DNA of 64,000 nucleotides from Bacillota bacterium (GTDB lineage Bacteria; Bacillota; Clostridia; Christensenellales; Aristaeellaceae): positions 8,192 to 72,191 of the forward strand of contig JAEWTC010000088.1 of assembly GCA_023459675.1 (NCBI GenBank). Reading direction: 5' to 3'. Every line of letters begins with the position of its first letter. The stretch's first letter is position 1. A program made the translations under genes and the position numbers. Positions 57,481 through 64,000 of the stretch are shown piece after piece. Under the pieces are notes generated by a model that was not told the origin of the DNA, did not search any database, and saw only the letters and a list, made by a program, of their open reading frames with translations.

Positions 57481-58104
57481 TTACTCGCCCCGGTTTTGCA
57501 CGAAGGCGATGATCGCGTCCGCCGCGCTCTGCGGCGTAAACCCGGTGGTGTTGAACATCAGGTGGTAGTTGGAACGGTGGCCCCAGTTGCCGTCCGCAAA
57601 AAAGTTATAGTACCCCTGGCGCTGTTTATCGCGCTTGTGTACCAGATCCTTGGCTTCCGCCCGGGTGATGTTGTTCTTCTGCATGGTGCGCGCAATGCGC
57701 GCCGGGAGATCGGCATAGAGAAAGAGGCTGATCATGTGCGGCTGGTCCTTGAGCACATAATCGGCGCACCGCCCCACGATCACGCACGGGCCTTTGGCCG
57801 CCACCTGCGTGATGGCCTTGAACTGCGCCATGAAAATGCGGTGGTTGAGCGGCATATCGCCCGGGAGGTTGGGTTGGGTGATATCGCCCGCGCCTTTGAC
57901 AAACGAGAACAGGTAACTGGGAACGGGTTTCTCGTCCTGATGCTCGAACAGCGCCTCGCAGATTCCGCTTTCCTGCGCGGCAAGGGAGAGGATTTCCTTG
58001 TCGTAGAAGGGAACCCCAAGCTTCTGGGCAAGCGCTTTGCCGATATCCGTGCCGCCGCTTCCGTATTCGCGCCCGATGGTAATAATCGTCTTCCCGGCAT
58101 CCAT
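57481..58104 (-). CDS. Cytidylate kinase-like family protein
   Basis: The 207-residue P-loop protein starts MDAGKTIITIGREYGSGGTDIGKALAQKLG, with the family's modified Walker A GREYGSGGTDIG. It continues with VIVGRCADYVL, the RCAD hallmark of the AAA_26 group. Members are annotated as cytidylate kinase-like, but the usual CMP-binding residues are not clear and the substrate is uncertain. ATG 58104 lies about ten bases after GGGGG; the longer frame to 58188 has no support. It is monocistronic. Confidence 0.85.
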   Translation of the reverse strand: MDAGKTIITIGREYGSGGTDIGKALAQKLGVPFYDKEILSLAAQESGICEALFEHQDEKPVPSYLFSFVKGAGDITQPNLPGDMPLNHRIFMAQFKAITQVAAKGPCVIVGRCADYVLKDQPHMISLFLYADLPARIARTMQKNNITRAEAKDLVHKRDKQRQGYYNFFADGNWGHRSNYHLMFNTTGFTPQSAADAIIAFVQNRGE

Positions 58105-58233
58105 CGCTGTCACACCCCCTATAGGGTTGCGTTCTTTTCGTTTGTTCTGATGTACCCTGATTATACATGACAAACCGGGGAAATGCAAATGCCGTTTGGA
58201 AAACCGGCAATCTGCGGCACGCCGCGCGGGAGG

Positions 58234-59292
58234 TTATGTGCAAATCAGCGGAATTGTATCCCGGTACGGTGGATACGTCACGCCGCGCTGGGTGACGATG
58301 GCCGTTACCAGCGCGTGCGGGGTAACGTCAAAGGCCGGGTTGTACACCTTCACGCCCTGCGGGACCATCGGCTCCCTGTACCAAAGCGAGGAAACCTCCT
58401 CCGCCGGCCGCTGCTCGATGGGGATCGCGCCGCCGTCCGCCATGGTGACGTCGATAGTCGAGGTCGGCCCCAGCACGTAAAACGGAATGCCGTAATGCTT
58501 CGCAAGCACCGCCAGCCCCGAGGTGCCGATCTTGTTGCATACGTCGCCGTTTGCGGCAACGCGGTCGCACCCCACGAGCACGGCCCGCACCCAGCCGTTT
58601 TTCATCACCTGCGAAGCCATGTTGTCGCACAGCACGGTCACGTCCACGCCGTGGGCGGCAAGCTCAAACGCCGTCAGGCGCGCGCCTTGTAAAAGCGGGC
58701 GCGTTTCGCAGGCGTAAACGTGAAACTGCATCCCCCGCTCCCGCCCCACGTGCACCGGGGCGAGCGCCGTGCCGTAGCGGGAGGTTGCCAGCTGCCCCGC
58801 GTTACAGTAGGTCAGAATGCCGTCGCCGTTTGTAAGCAGCGAAAGCCCGTGCTCGCCGATGGCGCGGCACATGGCGACGTCCTCTTCAAAAATCGCCTCG
58901 CACTCCCGGCGCAGCGCTTCCTTGATGCGCGCCACGGGCTGCGCGGCATGCGAAAGCGCAGCCGCTTCCATGCGGTTCAGCGCCCAGAACAGGTTGACCG
59001 CCGTAGGGCGCGCGGAGGCAAGCCGGGCTTTGGCGCGCTTCAGCTCGGCGTCAAACGCGGCGAACGTTTCCGCCGCGCTGCGCTTCATGGCAAGATACAG
59101 CCCGAACGCCGCGGCGACGCCGATGGCGGGCGCGCCGCGCACCCGCAGGGCGCGGATGGCTTCGCGGACGTCCTCCAGCTCCCGCAGGTGCAAAAGTTCC
59201 ACGGCGTTGGGGAGCTTGGTCTGGTCGAGGATGATAAGCTCCCCGGCTTCCTCGTTCAGCGTTACGGTATCAAACGGAAGAAAATCGCGCAT
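58234..59292 (-). CDS. mtnA: Methylthioribose-1-phosphate isomerase (MtnA-like)
   Basis: This cytosolic isomerase converts 5-methylthioribose 1-phosphate to the ribulose form. The 352-residue protein has VRGAPAIGVAAAFG near residue 51, the catalytic Cys163 in LTYCNAGQLATSRYGTAL and Asp243 in VGCDRVAANGDVCNKIGT. Those positions are typical of MtnA and separate it from eIF2B-like relatives. ATG 59292 follows GGAGGTG; the longer frame to 59727 is antisense noise. It lies 11 bases behind a class II aldolase gene, without mtnB, mtnC or mtnD, so the pair fits the DHAP shunt better than the full methionine salvage route. Confidence 0.93.
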   Translation of the reverse strand: MRDFLPFDTVTLNEEAGELIILDQTKLPNAVELLHLRELEDVREAIRALRVRGAPAIGVAAAFGLYLAMKRSAAETFAAFDAELKRAKARLASARPTAVNLFWALNRMEAAALSHAAQPVARIKEALRRECEAIFEEDVAMCRAIGEHGLSLLTNGDGILTYCNAGQLATSRYGTALAPVHVGRERGMQFHVYACETRPLLQGARLTAFELAAHGVDVTVLCDNMASQVMKNGWVRAVLVGCDRVAANGDVCNKIGTSGLAVLAKHYGIPFYVLGPTSTIDVTMADGGAIPIEQRPAEEVSSLWYREPMVPQGVKVYNPAFDVTPHALVTAIVTQRGVTYPPYRDTIPLICT

Positions 59293-59303
59293 AGACACCT
59301 CCG

Positions 59304-60011
59304 TTATGTTGCGTCCTCCAGATTGCAGGGGGCGGAAAGCCCTTCCGGCAAAACGCCCTCCCGCACGCCCAGCGCATTGCGGATCTCCGCGATCGAGGCG
59401 ATCTGCTCCCGGCTCAGGCGTTTGGCCGCGCCCATCACATAGCAGGCGTTGAAGGTGATCTGCGCGTAGTGCTCCACCGCCTCCATACGGCGCCACGCTT
59501 CCTGCGGCGACCGCCCCCAGGTGACGAGGCCGTGGTTGGAAAGCAGCACGGCACAGTGGCTTTTGGCGTAAGGCGCAACCGAATCCGGCACGCCCTGCGA
59601 GCCGGGCGTTTCGTAATGCACGCAGGGCACGCAGCCGAAATTCACCATCGCCTCGGGGTAGATCGGCTCGTTGAGGGGGACGCCCGCCACGGCAAACGAG
59701 GTGCTCATCACCGGGTGCGCATGGCACACGGCCATCGTTTCCGGGTTTCCCCGGTAGAGGCGCAAATGCATCTTAATCTCGCTGGACGGCGCCAGGCTGC
59801 CCCGAGCCAGCACCGTGCCGTTCAGCTTTAGCAGCACCAGCTCCTCCGCCCGCATGAAGCCTTTGGAGACGCCCGTCGGCGTTGCCCAGATCTCGTCCTC
59901 CCGCACGCGGACGCTGATGTTGCCGTCGTTGGAGGCAACGAAGTTCTTCTCGTACATCAGCCTGCCGATTTCCAAAAGCGCCTGCCTTGCCCGTTCATCC
60001 GCCTCGCGCAT
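59304..60011 (-). CDS. Class II aldolase (fuculose-phosphate aldolase-like)
   Basis: The 235-residue zinc aldolase has VASNDGNISVRV near residue 25, TPTGVSKGFM, Glu78 in SSEIKMHLRLYR, the zinc histidines His97/His99 in VCHAHPVMS, and a third in LLSNHGLVTWG. ATG 60011 follows GGAGGA at nine bases; the enormous frame that reaches 61079 is an antisense extension. Next to mtnA, its likely substrate is 5-methylthioribulose 1-phosphate or 5-deoxyribulose 1-phosphate, giving dihydroxyacetone phosphate and an aldehyde. Fuculose or ribulose phosphate cannot be excluded by sequence alone. Confidence 0.88.
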   Translation of the reverse strand: MREADERARQALLEIGRLMYEKNFVASNDGNISVRVREDEIWATPTGVSKGFMRAEELVLLKLNGTVLARGSLAPSSEIKMHLRLYRGNPETMAVCHAHPVMSTSFAVAGVPLNEPIYPEAMVNFGCVPCVHYETPGSQGVPDSVAPYAKSHCAVLLSNHGLVTWGRSPQEAWRRMEAVEHYAQITFNACYVMGAAKRLSREQIASIAEIRNALGVREGVLPEGLSAPCNLEDAT

Positions 60012-60125
60012 CGCTTGCATTCCTCCGTGCCGCACCGTTATGTTTTCTTTGCCCCAAGTATACCATGCGCCCGCCGCCGCCTCAATGCCGCGGGAGGATT
60101 GTTTCCGTTTGCCAACTCTTTGGTA

Positions 60126-60131
60126 TATAAT
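60126..60131 (+). promoter_or_regulatory. -10 element upstream of the DUF2156-like gene
   Basis: A perfect TATAAT lies at 60126-60131, with no strong -35. Transcription would begin near 60138, beyond the in-frame ATG at 60135, which supports the TTG start at 60195. Confidence 0.45.
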
Positions 60132-60194
60132 AACATGGGTCTTCCCCCGGGAAGGCGGCACCAAAACAAGACGCGGAAAAGAGGTTCCTTTTGC

Positions 60195-61100
60195 TTGAGT
60201 TTGGATTTTCGGGAAGTTACGCTGAAAGACAAAGAATGGGTTGAACCGCTGCTGAGGCTGGATAAACGGGGGTCGCTGGAGTACAGCTTTACCACCACGT
60301 TCGTATGGCGGCACGTATACGCGTTCCACATTGCGCGCCTGGACGATTATTTTCTTCTGCGCGCCGATCCCAAGGACCCTTCCTACCTGTTCCCGGCCGG
60401 ACAGGGCGCGCTGGAGCCCGTGATCCGCGAGCTGGAAAAAGACGCACGCAAGGCGGGAAAACCCCTGGTGTTCAACACCGTGCTTCCCGACGCGAAGGAA
60501 AAGCTGGAGGCGTTGTTCCCCGGCAAGTTCGCCTTCGAACTCTGGCGCGACGGCGCGGACTACGTTTACGAAACCAATGCGCTTTCCACGCTCGAGGGCA
60601 AGAAGCTGGCCGCGAAGCGCAACCACATCCGCCGGTTTCTGGACAACCATCCCAACTGGCAATACGAGCCGCTGAGCCGGGATAACCTGGACGACGCGCG
60701 GCGCATGAACACGGTATGGTGCATGCAAAACGGCTGCTCGCCGGACACAGGAATCAGCGACGAGTACTGCGCGGTGGAATCCGCCATCCGCCATTTTGAC
60801 GAGTTGGAGCTCTCCGGCGGGCTGATCCGCTCCGAGGACCGCGTGGTTGCCTTCACCATCGGGGACCCATTGAACGAGGATACCTTCCTGGTGCATTTTG
60901 AGAAGGCCTATGCCGAGATACAAGGCGCGTACCCCATGATCAACCAGCAGTTTGTGCAGCACCGGTGCAAACCGTACCCCTACGTTAACCGCGAGGAGGA
61001 CGCGGGCGTGGAAGGGCTGCGCCGCGCCAAGCTTTCCTACAACCCCGTGCTGCTGGTGGAGAAATACATCGCCACCCAAAAGGAGCCGATCTTCGCATGA
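60195..61100 (+). CDS. DUF2156/phosphatidylglycerol lysyltransferase C-domain-like protein
   Basis: The protein has about 301 residues with a double GNAT-like fold. The sequence SFTTTFVWRHVYAFHIARLDDYFLLRAD near the N-terminus, KLAAKRNHIRRFLDNHPNW, and the final GLRRAKLSYNPVLLVEKYIA are characteristic of the DUF2156 family, which is related to MprF and LysX catalytic domains. No membrane segment is present, so it is a cytosolic member. The start is TTG 60195. The downstream GNAT gene overlaps its stop by four bases, so the two acyl-transferring proteins are coupled. Substrate unknown. Confidence 0.75.
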   Translation: MSLDFREVTLKDKEWVEPLLRLDKRGSLEYSFTTTFVWRHVYAFHIARLDDYFLLRADPKDPSYLFPAGQGALEPVIRELEKDARKAGKPLVFNTVLPDAKEKLEALFPGKFAFELWRDGADYVYETNALSTLEGKKLAAKRNHIRRFLDNHPNWQYEPLSRDNLDDARRMNTVWCMQNGCSPDTGISDEYCAVESAIRHFDELELSGGLIRSEDRVVAFTIGDPLNEDTFLVHFEKAYAEIQGAYPMINQQFVQHRCKPYPYVNREEDAGVEGLRRAKLSYNPVLLVEKYIATQKEPIFA

Positions 61101-61951
61101 TCCGTTTTGCCGCGCCTGCCGATCATCCCCGCCTGAAAGCCCTCTGGGCCGAGGTCTTCGGCGACGCCCCGGCGGACGTGGAGGCGTTTTTTACGCTGCG
61201 GCACAAGGATGAAAGCATGCTGGTGGATGAACGGAACGGCACGGTTGCGGGTATGCTGACGATGCTTGCGTTCACCCTGCGGACAGGCGGCGGGGAACAA
61301 CTGCCCGCGCGGTATGTGTACGCGGTGGCCACCACCCCGGAGGCCCGCGGGCAGGGCATTGCCACAGGTCTGATGGAAGCCGCCCACGCGCACATGGCGC
61401 GCCTGGGCGTTGCCGCCTCCGTGCTGGTGCCCGCAAACGGCGGGCTGTTTGCGTTTTATGAAAAGCGCGGCTATGAAACCGCGTTCGCGCTGGACGAAAT
61501 CACCCTCCCCGCCGATGCGCTGCCCCCTTTCCCAAGGAAAGGAACCAGCGCCCCCTGTGCCCCGGAAGCGTATGCGCGGATACGGGACGCGGCGTTTCCT
61601 ACTAGCGCTCTGTACGCCATGTGGGACGAACCGGCGGTTTCATATGCCATGCGCACCTTTGCGCAGGCGGGGGGCGTTACCGAGGTTGCCTGGGAAGGCG
61701 GCGGCGGCTGCGCCGCCTGGGAGAAGACGGAGGGCGGGGTTCTGGTGCGGGAACTGGCGCTGACCCAGGGCGATCCCTTATCCGCGCTCGCCGTGCTCCA
61801 CGGGCAGCTGCGCGCCGTATCCTACCGCGTGCGGCTGATGCGGGGAACCGTGCCCGGCGCGCCAGAGCGGCTTTTCGGCATGATTCGCTGGCTTGCGCCC
61901 AAGCCGGAGCTTACGGGCGGCGCACCGTATTTATCCCTGGCGCTGGACTGA
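61097..61951 (+). CDS. Eis-like GNAT acetyltransferase
   Basis: The 284-residue protein has an N-terminal GNAT domain with YVYAVATTPEARGQGIATGLMEAAHAHMARLG, which carries the acetyl-CoA motif ARGQGIA. A C-terminal half of about 150 residues follows, longer than a plain GNAT and similar to the Eis-type group. It overlaps the DUF2156-like gene by four bases and ends before a strong bidirectional terminator. Confidence 0.8.
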   Translation: MIRFAAPADHPRLKALWAEVFGDAPADVEAFFTLRHKDESMLVDERNGTVAGMLTMLAFTLRTGGGEQLPARYVYAVATTPEARGQGIATGLMEAAHAHMARLGVAASVLVPANGGLFAFYEKRGYETAFALDEITLPADALPPFPRKGTSAPCAPEAYARIRDAAFPTSALYAMWDEPAVSYAMRTFAQAGGVTEVAWEGGGGCAAWEKTEGGVLVRELALTQGDPLSALAVLHGQLRAVSYRVRLMRGTVPGAPERLFGMIRWLAPKPELTGGAPYLSLALD

Positions 61952-61978
61952 GCCGCCATCATACATAATCCGCAAACA

Positions 61979-62003
61979 AAAAACCGCCGGAAACGGCGGT
62001 TTT
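61979..62003. terminator. Bidirectional terminator between the GNAT gene and the epimerase gene
   Basis: AAAACCGCCG pairs with CGGCGGTTTT around GAAA. A and T runs on both sides allow use by both convergent genes. Confidence 0.88.
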
Positions 62004-62031
62004 ATCATGCTGTTACGCATTCCGGCGGCGT

Positions 62032-63045
62032 TTACGCGTGCGTGCGCACCTTAGCCCGGAAGCCCAGCGATTGCAATACGTTTTGCACCGTCAGGCGCAG
62101 CGGGCGCGGCCTGTAACCAAGCTCCCGCCTGGCCTTGCGGTTGGAAAACAGCGCGTTGGAATGCAGCGTTGCCAGGGAATACGGCGTGAACAGCGGCTTG
62201 CGGCGGAAGGCCTTTGCAAAGCGCTCTCCCAGCACCGCGGCCCAGCGCATCACGAACCCGGGGATATGCAGCGGCATAAACCGGCGGCCTGTGTAGCCGG
62301 TGATGATCCGCGCCAGATCGCGCACGGAGGAATAGTGGCCGGAGAGGATGTAGCACTCCCCCGCCTTCCCCTTGGCCTCGCATTGGAGGATGCCCTTGGC
62401 CACGTCGCGCACGTCCACAAAATCGTACCCGCCGGGGATGGAGACCGGAATGCGGCCGGACGCCATGGCCGCCACGGTACGGGTTAGGTGGTTGTTGAGC
62501 AGCGTATCTCCCGGCCCGATGATCCCGGACGGGTGCACGATGCTCACGTTCAGGCCCTTCGCCGCGTATTCCAGCACGATTTCCGCCGCGGCGGCCTTGG
62601 ACTTGGCATATTGCCCCTGCACCTGTTCCGGGGAGAACAGCGCCGTTTCGGCAATCCGCTCGCGCATGGGTTTTTCCGGGATGGCGTGCACGCTGCTTAC
62701 GTAAACCGCGCGGCTGATATGGTTTCGCAGGGCGAGCTCCATCACGTTTCGCGTGCCCTCCACGTTCACCCGCCAGACCAGCGGGTTTTCCTTGGACGCG
62801 ATGGTGATGACCGCGGCCAGGTGCAAAAGCACCGCTTCGGCATACGGCCTCGCATCGAAAAACGCCTCCATGGAGGCGGGGTCGCAAACGTCGCCGTCAA
62901 CGCGTTCCACCCCGGCGGGCAGCTCCGCCGTATCGCCTGGCAGCGCCAGCACGCGGAGTTCGTTGTTCGTATCGCTTTTCAGCAGGCGGATTACGTTCTG
63001 CCCCAGGTGCCCCGTTCCGCCCGTAATCAGGTATAGCTTCTTCAT
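62032..63045 (-). CDS. NAD-dependent epimerase/dehydratase family protein
   Basis: The 337-residue extended short-chain dehydrogenase has the NAD-binding start LYLITGGTGHLGQNVIRLL (GxxGxxG). VYVSSVHAIP holds the active Ser, and the YAKSKAAAE motif gives the YxxxK pair. The C-terminal part resembles the HpnA/dihydroflavonol reductase-like group. A likely TATAAT (complement of 63069-63074) lies upstream. The bases from 63075 to 63205 show no gene or clear element. Substrate unknown. Confidence 0.88.
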   Translation of the reverse strand: MKKLYLITGGTGHLGQNVIRLLKSDTNNELRVLALPGDTAELPAGVERVDGDVCDPASMEAFFDARPYAEAVLLHLAAVITIASKENPLVWRVNVEGTRNVMELALRNHISRAVYVSSVHAIPEKPMRERIAETALFSPEQVQGQYAKSKAAAAEIVLEYAAKGLNVSIVHPSGIIGPGDTLLNNHLTRTVAAMASGRIPVSIPGGYDFVDVRDVAKGILQCEAKGKAGECYILSGHYSSVRDLARIITGYTGRRFMPLHIPGFVMRWAAVLGERFAKAFRRKPLFTPYSLATLHSNALFSNRKARRELGYRPRPLRLTVQNVLQSLGFRAKVRTHA

Positions 63046-63205
63046 AGGTCCCTCACTTCCCCGACATAATTATACCACAGGGAGCGTGACATAGATGTAA
63101 ATCGTGACGATAAGGCGGGTTAACCGCCGCGCGAGGTACCCCGACGGTTTCGAAAACCGAACCGGACATCCTTGCTTCTAAGAATTCGGTGGCCTGGAAG
63201 GCCTA

Positions 63206-63490
63206 TTACTGATTGATGAAGGGTGCGCGCATACAAAATAAACGCGGGCGGCCGCCGCAAGCGGAGGAGTTTGCCGGAAGACGATGATCCCATCCCGCCA
63301 ATCCGGCGCAACAAAAAAGCGCATCGCCGGTTTCCTTCTTCCAGCGTTGCGCTTTCGTACGATTATACACCTTGGAGTCTTCGGGCTTGCGCGTCACGGG
63401 ATGAACCCCGTTCCACGAGCCGCGTTTTTGCCGGTCCAGCTCCTGCTGCTTTTTCCTTTGCAGCTTTTGGTAGGGAATGAACCTCGCCAT
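63206..63490 (-). CDS. Small conserved basic protein of unknown function
   Basis: The first 57 or so residues (MARFIPYQKLQRKKQQELDRQ, then RGSWNGVHPVTRKPEDSKVYNRTKAQRWKKE) match a short Lys/Arg-rich protein that recurs in Clostridia near 60 residues in length. Here the frame runs on to 94 residues through a Cys- and Gly-containing tail (DALFCCAGLAGWDHRLP...), which looks like read-through into non-coding DNA. The positive charge suggests nucleic-acid binding. A TGCTATACT extended -10 lies about 30 bases upstream of the start. Function unknown. Confidence 0.55.
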   Translation of the reverse strand: MARFIPYQKLQRKKQQELDRQKRGSWNGVHPVTRKPEDSKVYNRTKAQRWKKETGDALFCCAGLAGWDHRLPANSSACGGRPRLFCMRAPFINQ

Positions 63491-63660
63491 GGGGAACCCG
63501 CCCTTCTGTTGGGAATAGAAATCCAGTATAGCATAAGTTCAGGCATTCTCGCACGAAGAACATCATCCGTCCGTTTGTTCCCACAGCGCGGCAAAAAGCC
63601 GTCGGTCACGAAGGGTTGATTTCGCCCGTACCCGATCCGCTTTCGCAAGGGCGGCGCGCC

Positions 63661-63693
63661 CGCCGAAGGGCTCCCTGCGGCCCTTCCGGCGAG
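63661..63693 (-). terminator. Hairpin downstream of the last permease gene
   Basis: On the minus strand CGCCGGAAGGG pairs with CCCTTCGGCG around a GC-rich loop, just past the permease stop. There is no T run, so termination is uncertain. Confidence 0.45.
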
Positions 63694-63695
63694 CG

Positions 63696-64000
63696 TCAGG
63701 CAAGGATCAGCACAAACGCGAGCAAAAGCGCAAGCATGGTGAAGTTGACGACGCTAAACCACGCCATGAACCTGCCCGGCCGCGCGCCCGGCGTTTTCAC
63801 GTACAGTTTGAACGAGATCAGGCTGGCCATGGAAGCAATGAGCGTGCCAAGCCCGCCCACGTTGGTGCCGGTAACCAGGGCGCGGCCGTTGTCCGTGAAT
63901 TCGGACAGCATCAGGGCGGCGGGCACGTTGCTGACGAACTGGCTGACAAGCGCCGAAACCAGCATTTCGTTGCCCTCCAGCAGCCCGTACAGCAGCGACC
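63696..64000 (-). CDS. SLC13/ArsB-like membrane transporter, C-terminal part (5' truncated by window edge)
   Basis: The frame is open past base 64000, so about 101 C-terminal residues are visible. The sequence VSALVSQFVSNVPAALMLSEFTDNGRALVTGTNVGGLGTLIASMASLISFKLYVKT carries the SNVPAA and TN-GGLGT signatures of the IT superfamily (ArsB/NhaD/CitT-like, anion or proton antiporter). Two terminal membrane segments follow. The transported ion cannot be assigned from the fragment. Confidence 0.75.
   Translation of the reverse strand, partial: SLLYGLLEGNEMLVSALVSQFVSNVPAALMLSEFTDNGRALVTGTNVGGLGTLIASMASLISFKLYVKTPGARPGRFMAWFSVVNFTMLALLLAFVLILA

Noticed and set aside
60012..61079. A long N-terminal extension of the class II aldolase frame on the minus strand
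   Set aside because: The extension is antisense to the DUF2156-like gene, and the aldolase has a proper GGAGG-ATG start at 60011.

Overview
The window reads as chromosomal DNA of a GC-rich, low-GC-phylum-type anaerobe, most likely a member of the class Clostridia (Bacillota). The reasons are a T-box leader before metG, an AbrB-like regulator, a NupNOPQ-like guanosine transporter, a YtrA/YtrB-like ABC operon, YesM/YesN-type two-component proteins, a thioredoxin reductase that lacks the NADPH motifs, frequent TTG starts behind strong GGAGG sites, and tRNA genes with encoded CCA. I could not fix the genus; a Christensenellales- or Oscillospirales-type gut bacterium is a guess. No phage, plasmid, insertion sequence, rRNA operon or CRISPR array was found.

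Layout. 1-1.8 kb: end of an ABC-2 permease, a 47-residue zinc ribbon protein, a TM1266-like regulator and xpt. 1.8-9.1 kb: a purine block on the minus strand (nupNOPQ-like importer with a large structured intergenic element, then guaA), which with xpt forms a purine salvage neighbourhood. 9.2-12 kb: small membrane protein, secD, secF. 12-16.7 kb: AbrB-like regulator, Met T-box, metG-tatD, a short QueG-like Fe-S protein, rpmB. 16.8-24.5 kb: secreted proteins, an FFTR-like thioredoxin reductase, small enzymes and an ABC-F ATPase. 24.7-30.3 kb: an overlapping three-gene unit with a 1129-residue zinc-ribbon/membrane/repeat protein, an acyltransferase and an M29 aminopeptidase.

30.4-45.5 kb is an arabinose-type pentose island on the minus strand: araA, araD, a FGGY kinase, araR with a recognisable operator, an Fe-alcohol dehydrogenase, a complete YtfQ-R-T-YjfF-like ABC importer, and a binding-lipoprotein/histidine kinase/AraC-type response regulator trio that matches the AraPST three-component scheme. 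Extracellular sugar is probably sensed by the lipoprotein-kinase pair, which would switch on the importer, while AraR would release the catabolic genes.

45.5-46.8 kb holds a three-gene tRNA operon (Leu-TAG, Gly-GCC, Gly-TCC) followed by a hairpin-rich array of two interleaved repeat families whose stems covary between copies. This is the least explained DNA in the window. 46.9-52 kb: an autoregulated YtrA-like ABC operon and an ECF sigma/anti-sigma pair. 52.1-57.5 kb: an HD protein and a four-gene Gld-like ABC system. 57.5-64 kb: a cytidylate-kinase-like protein, mtnA plus a class II aldolase (a possible DHAP shunt), a DUF2156-like protein with a GNAT, an NAD-dependent epimerase, a small conserved basic protein and the end of an ion-transporter-like permease.
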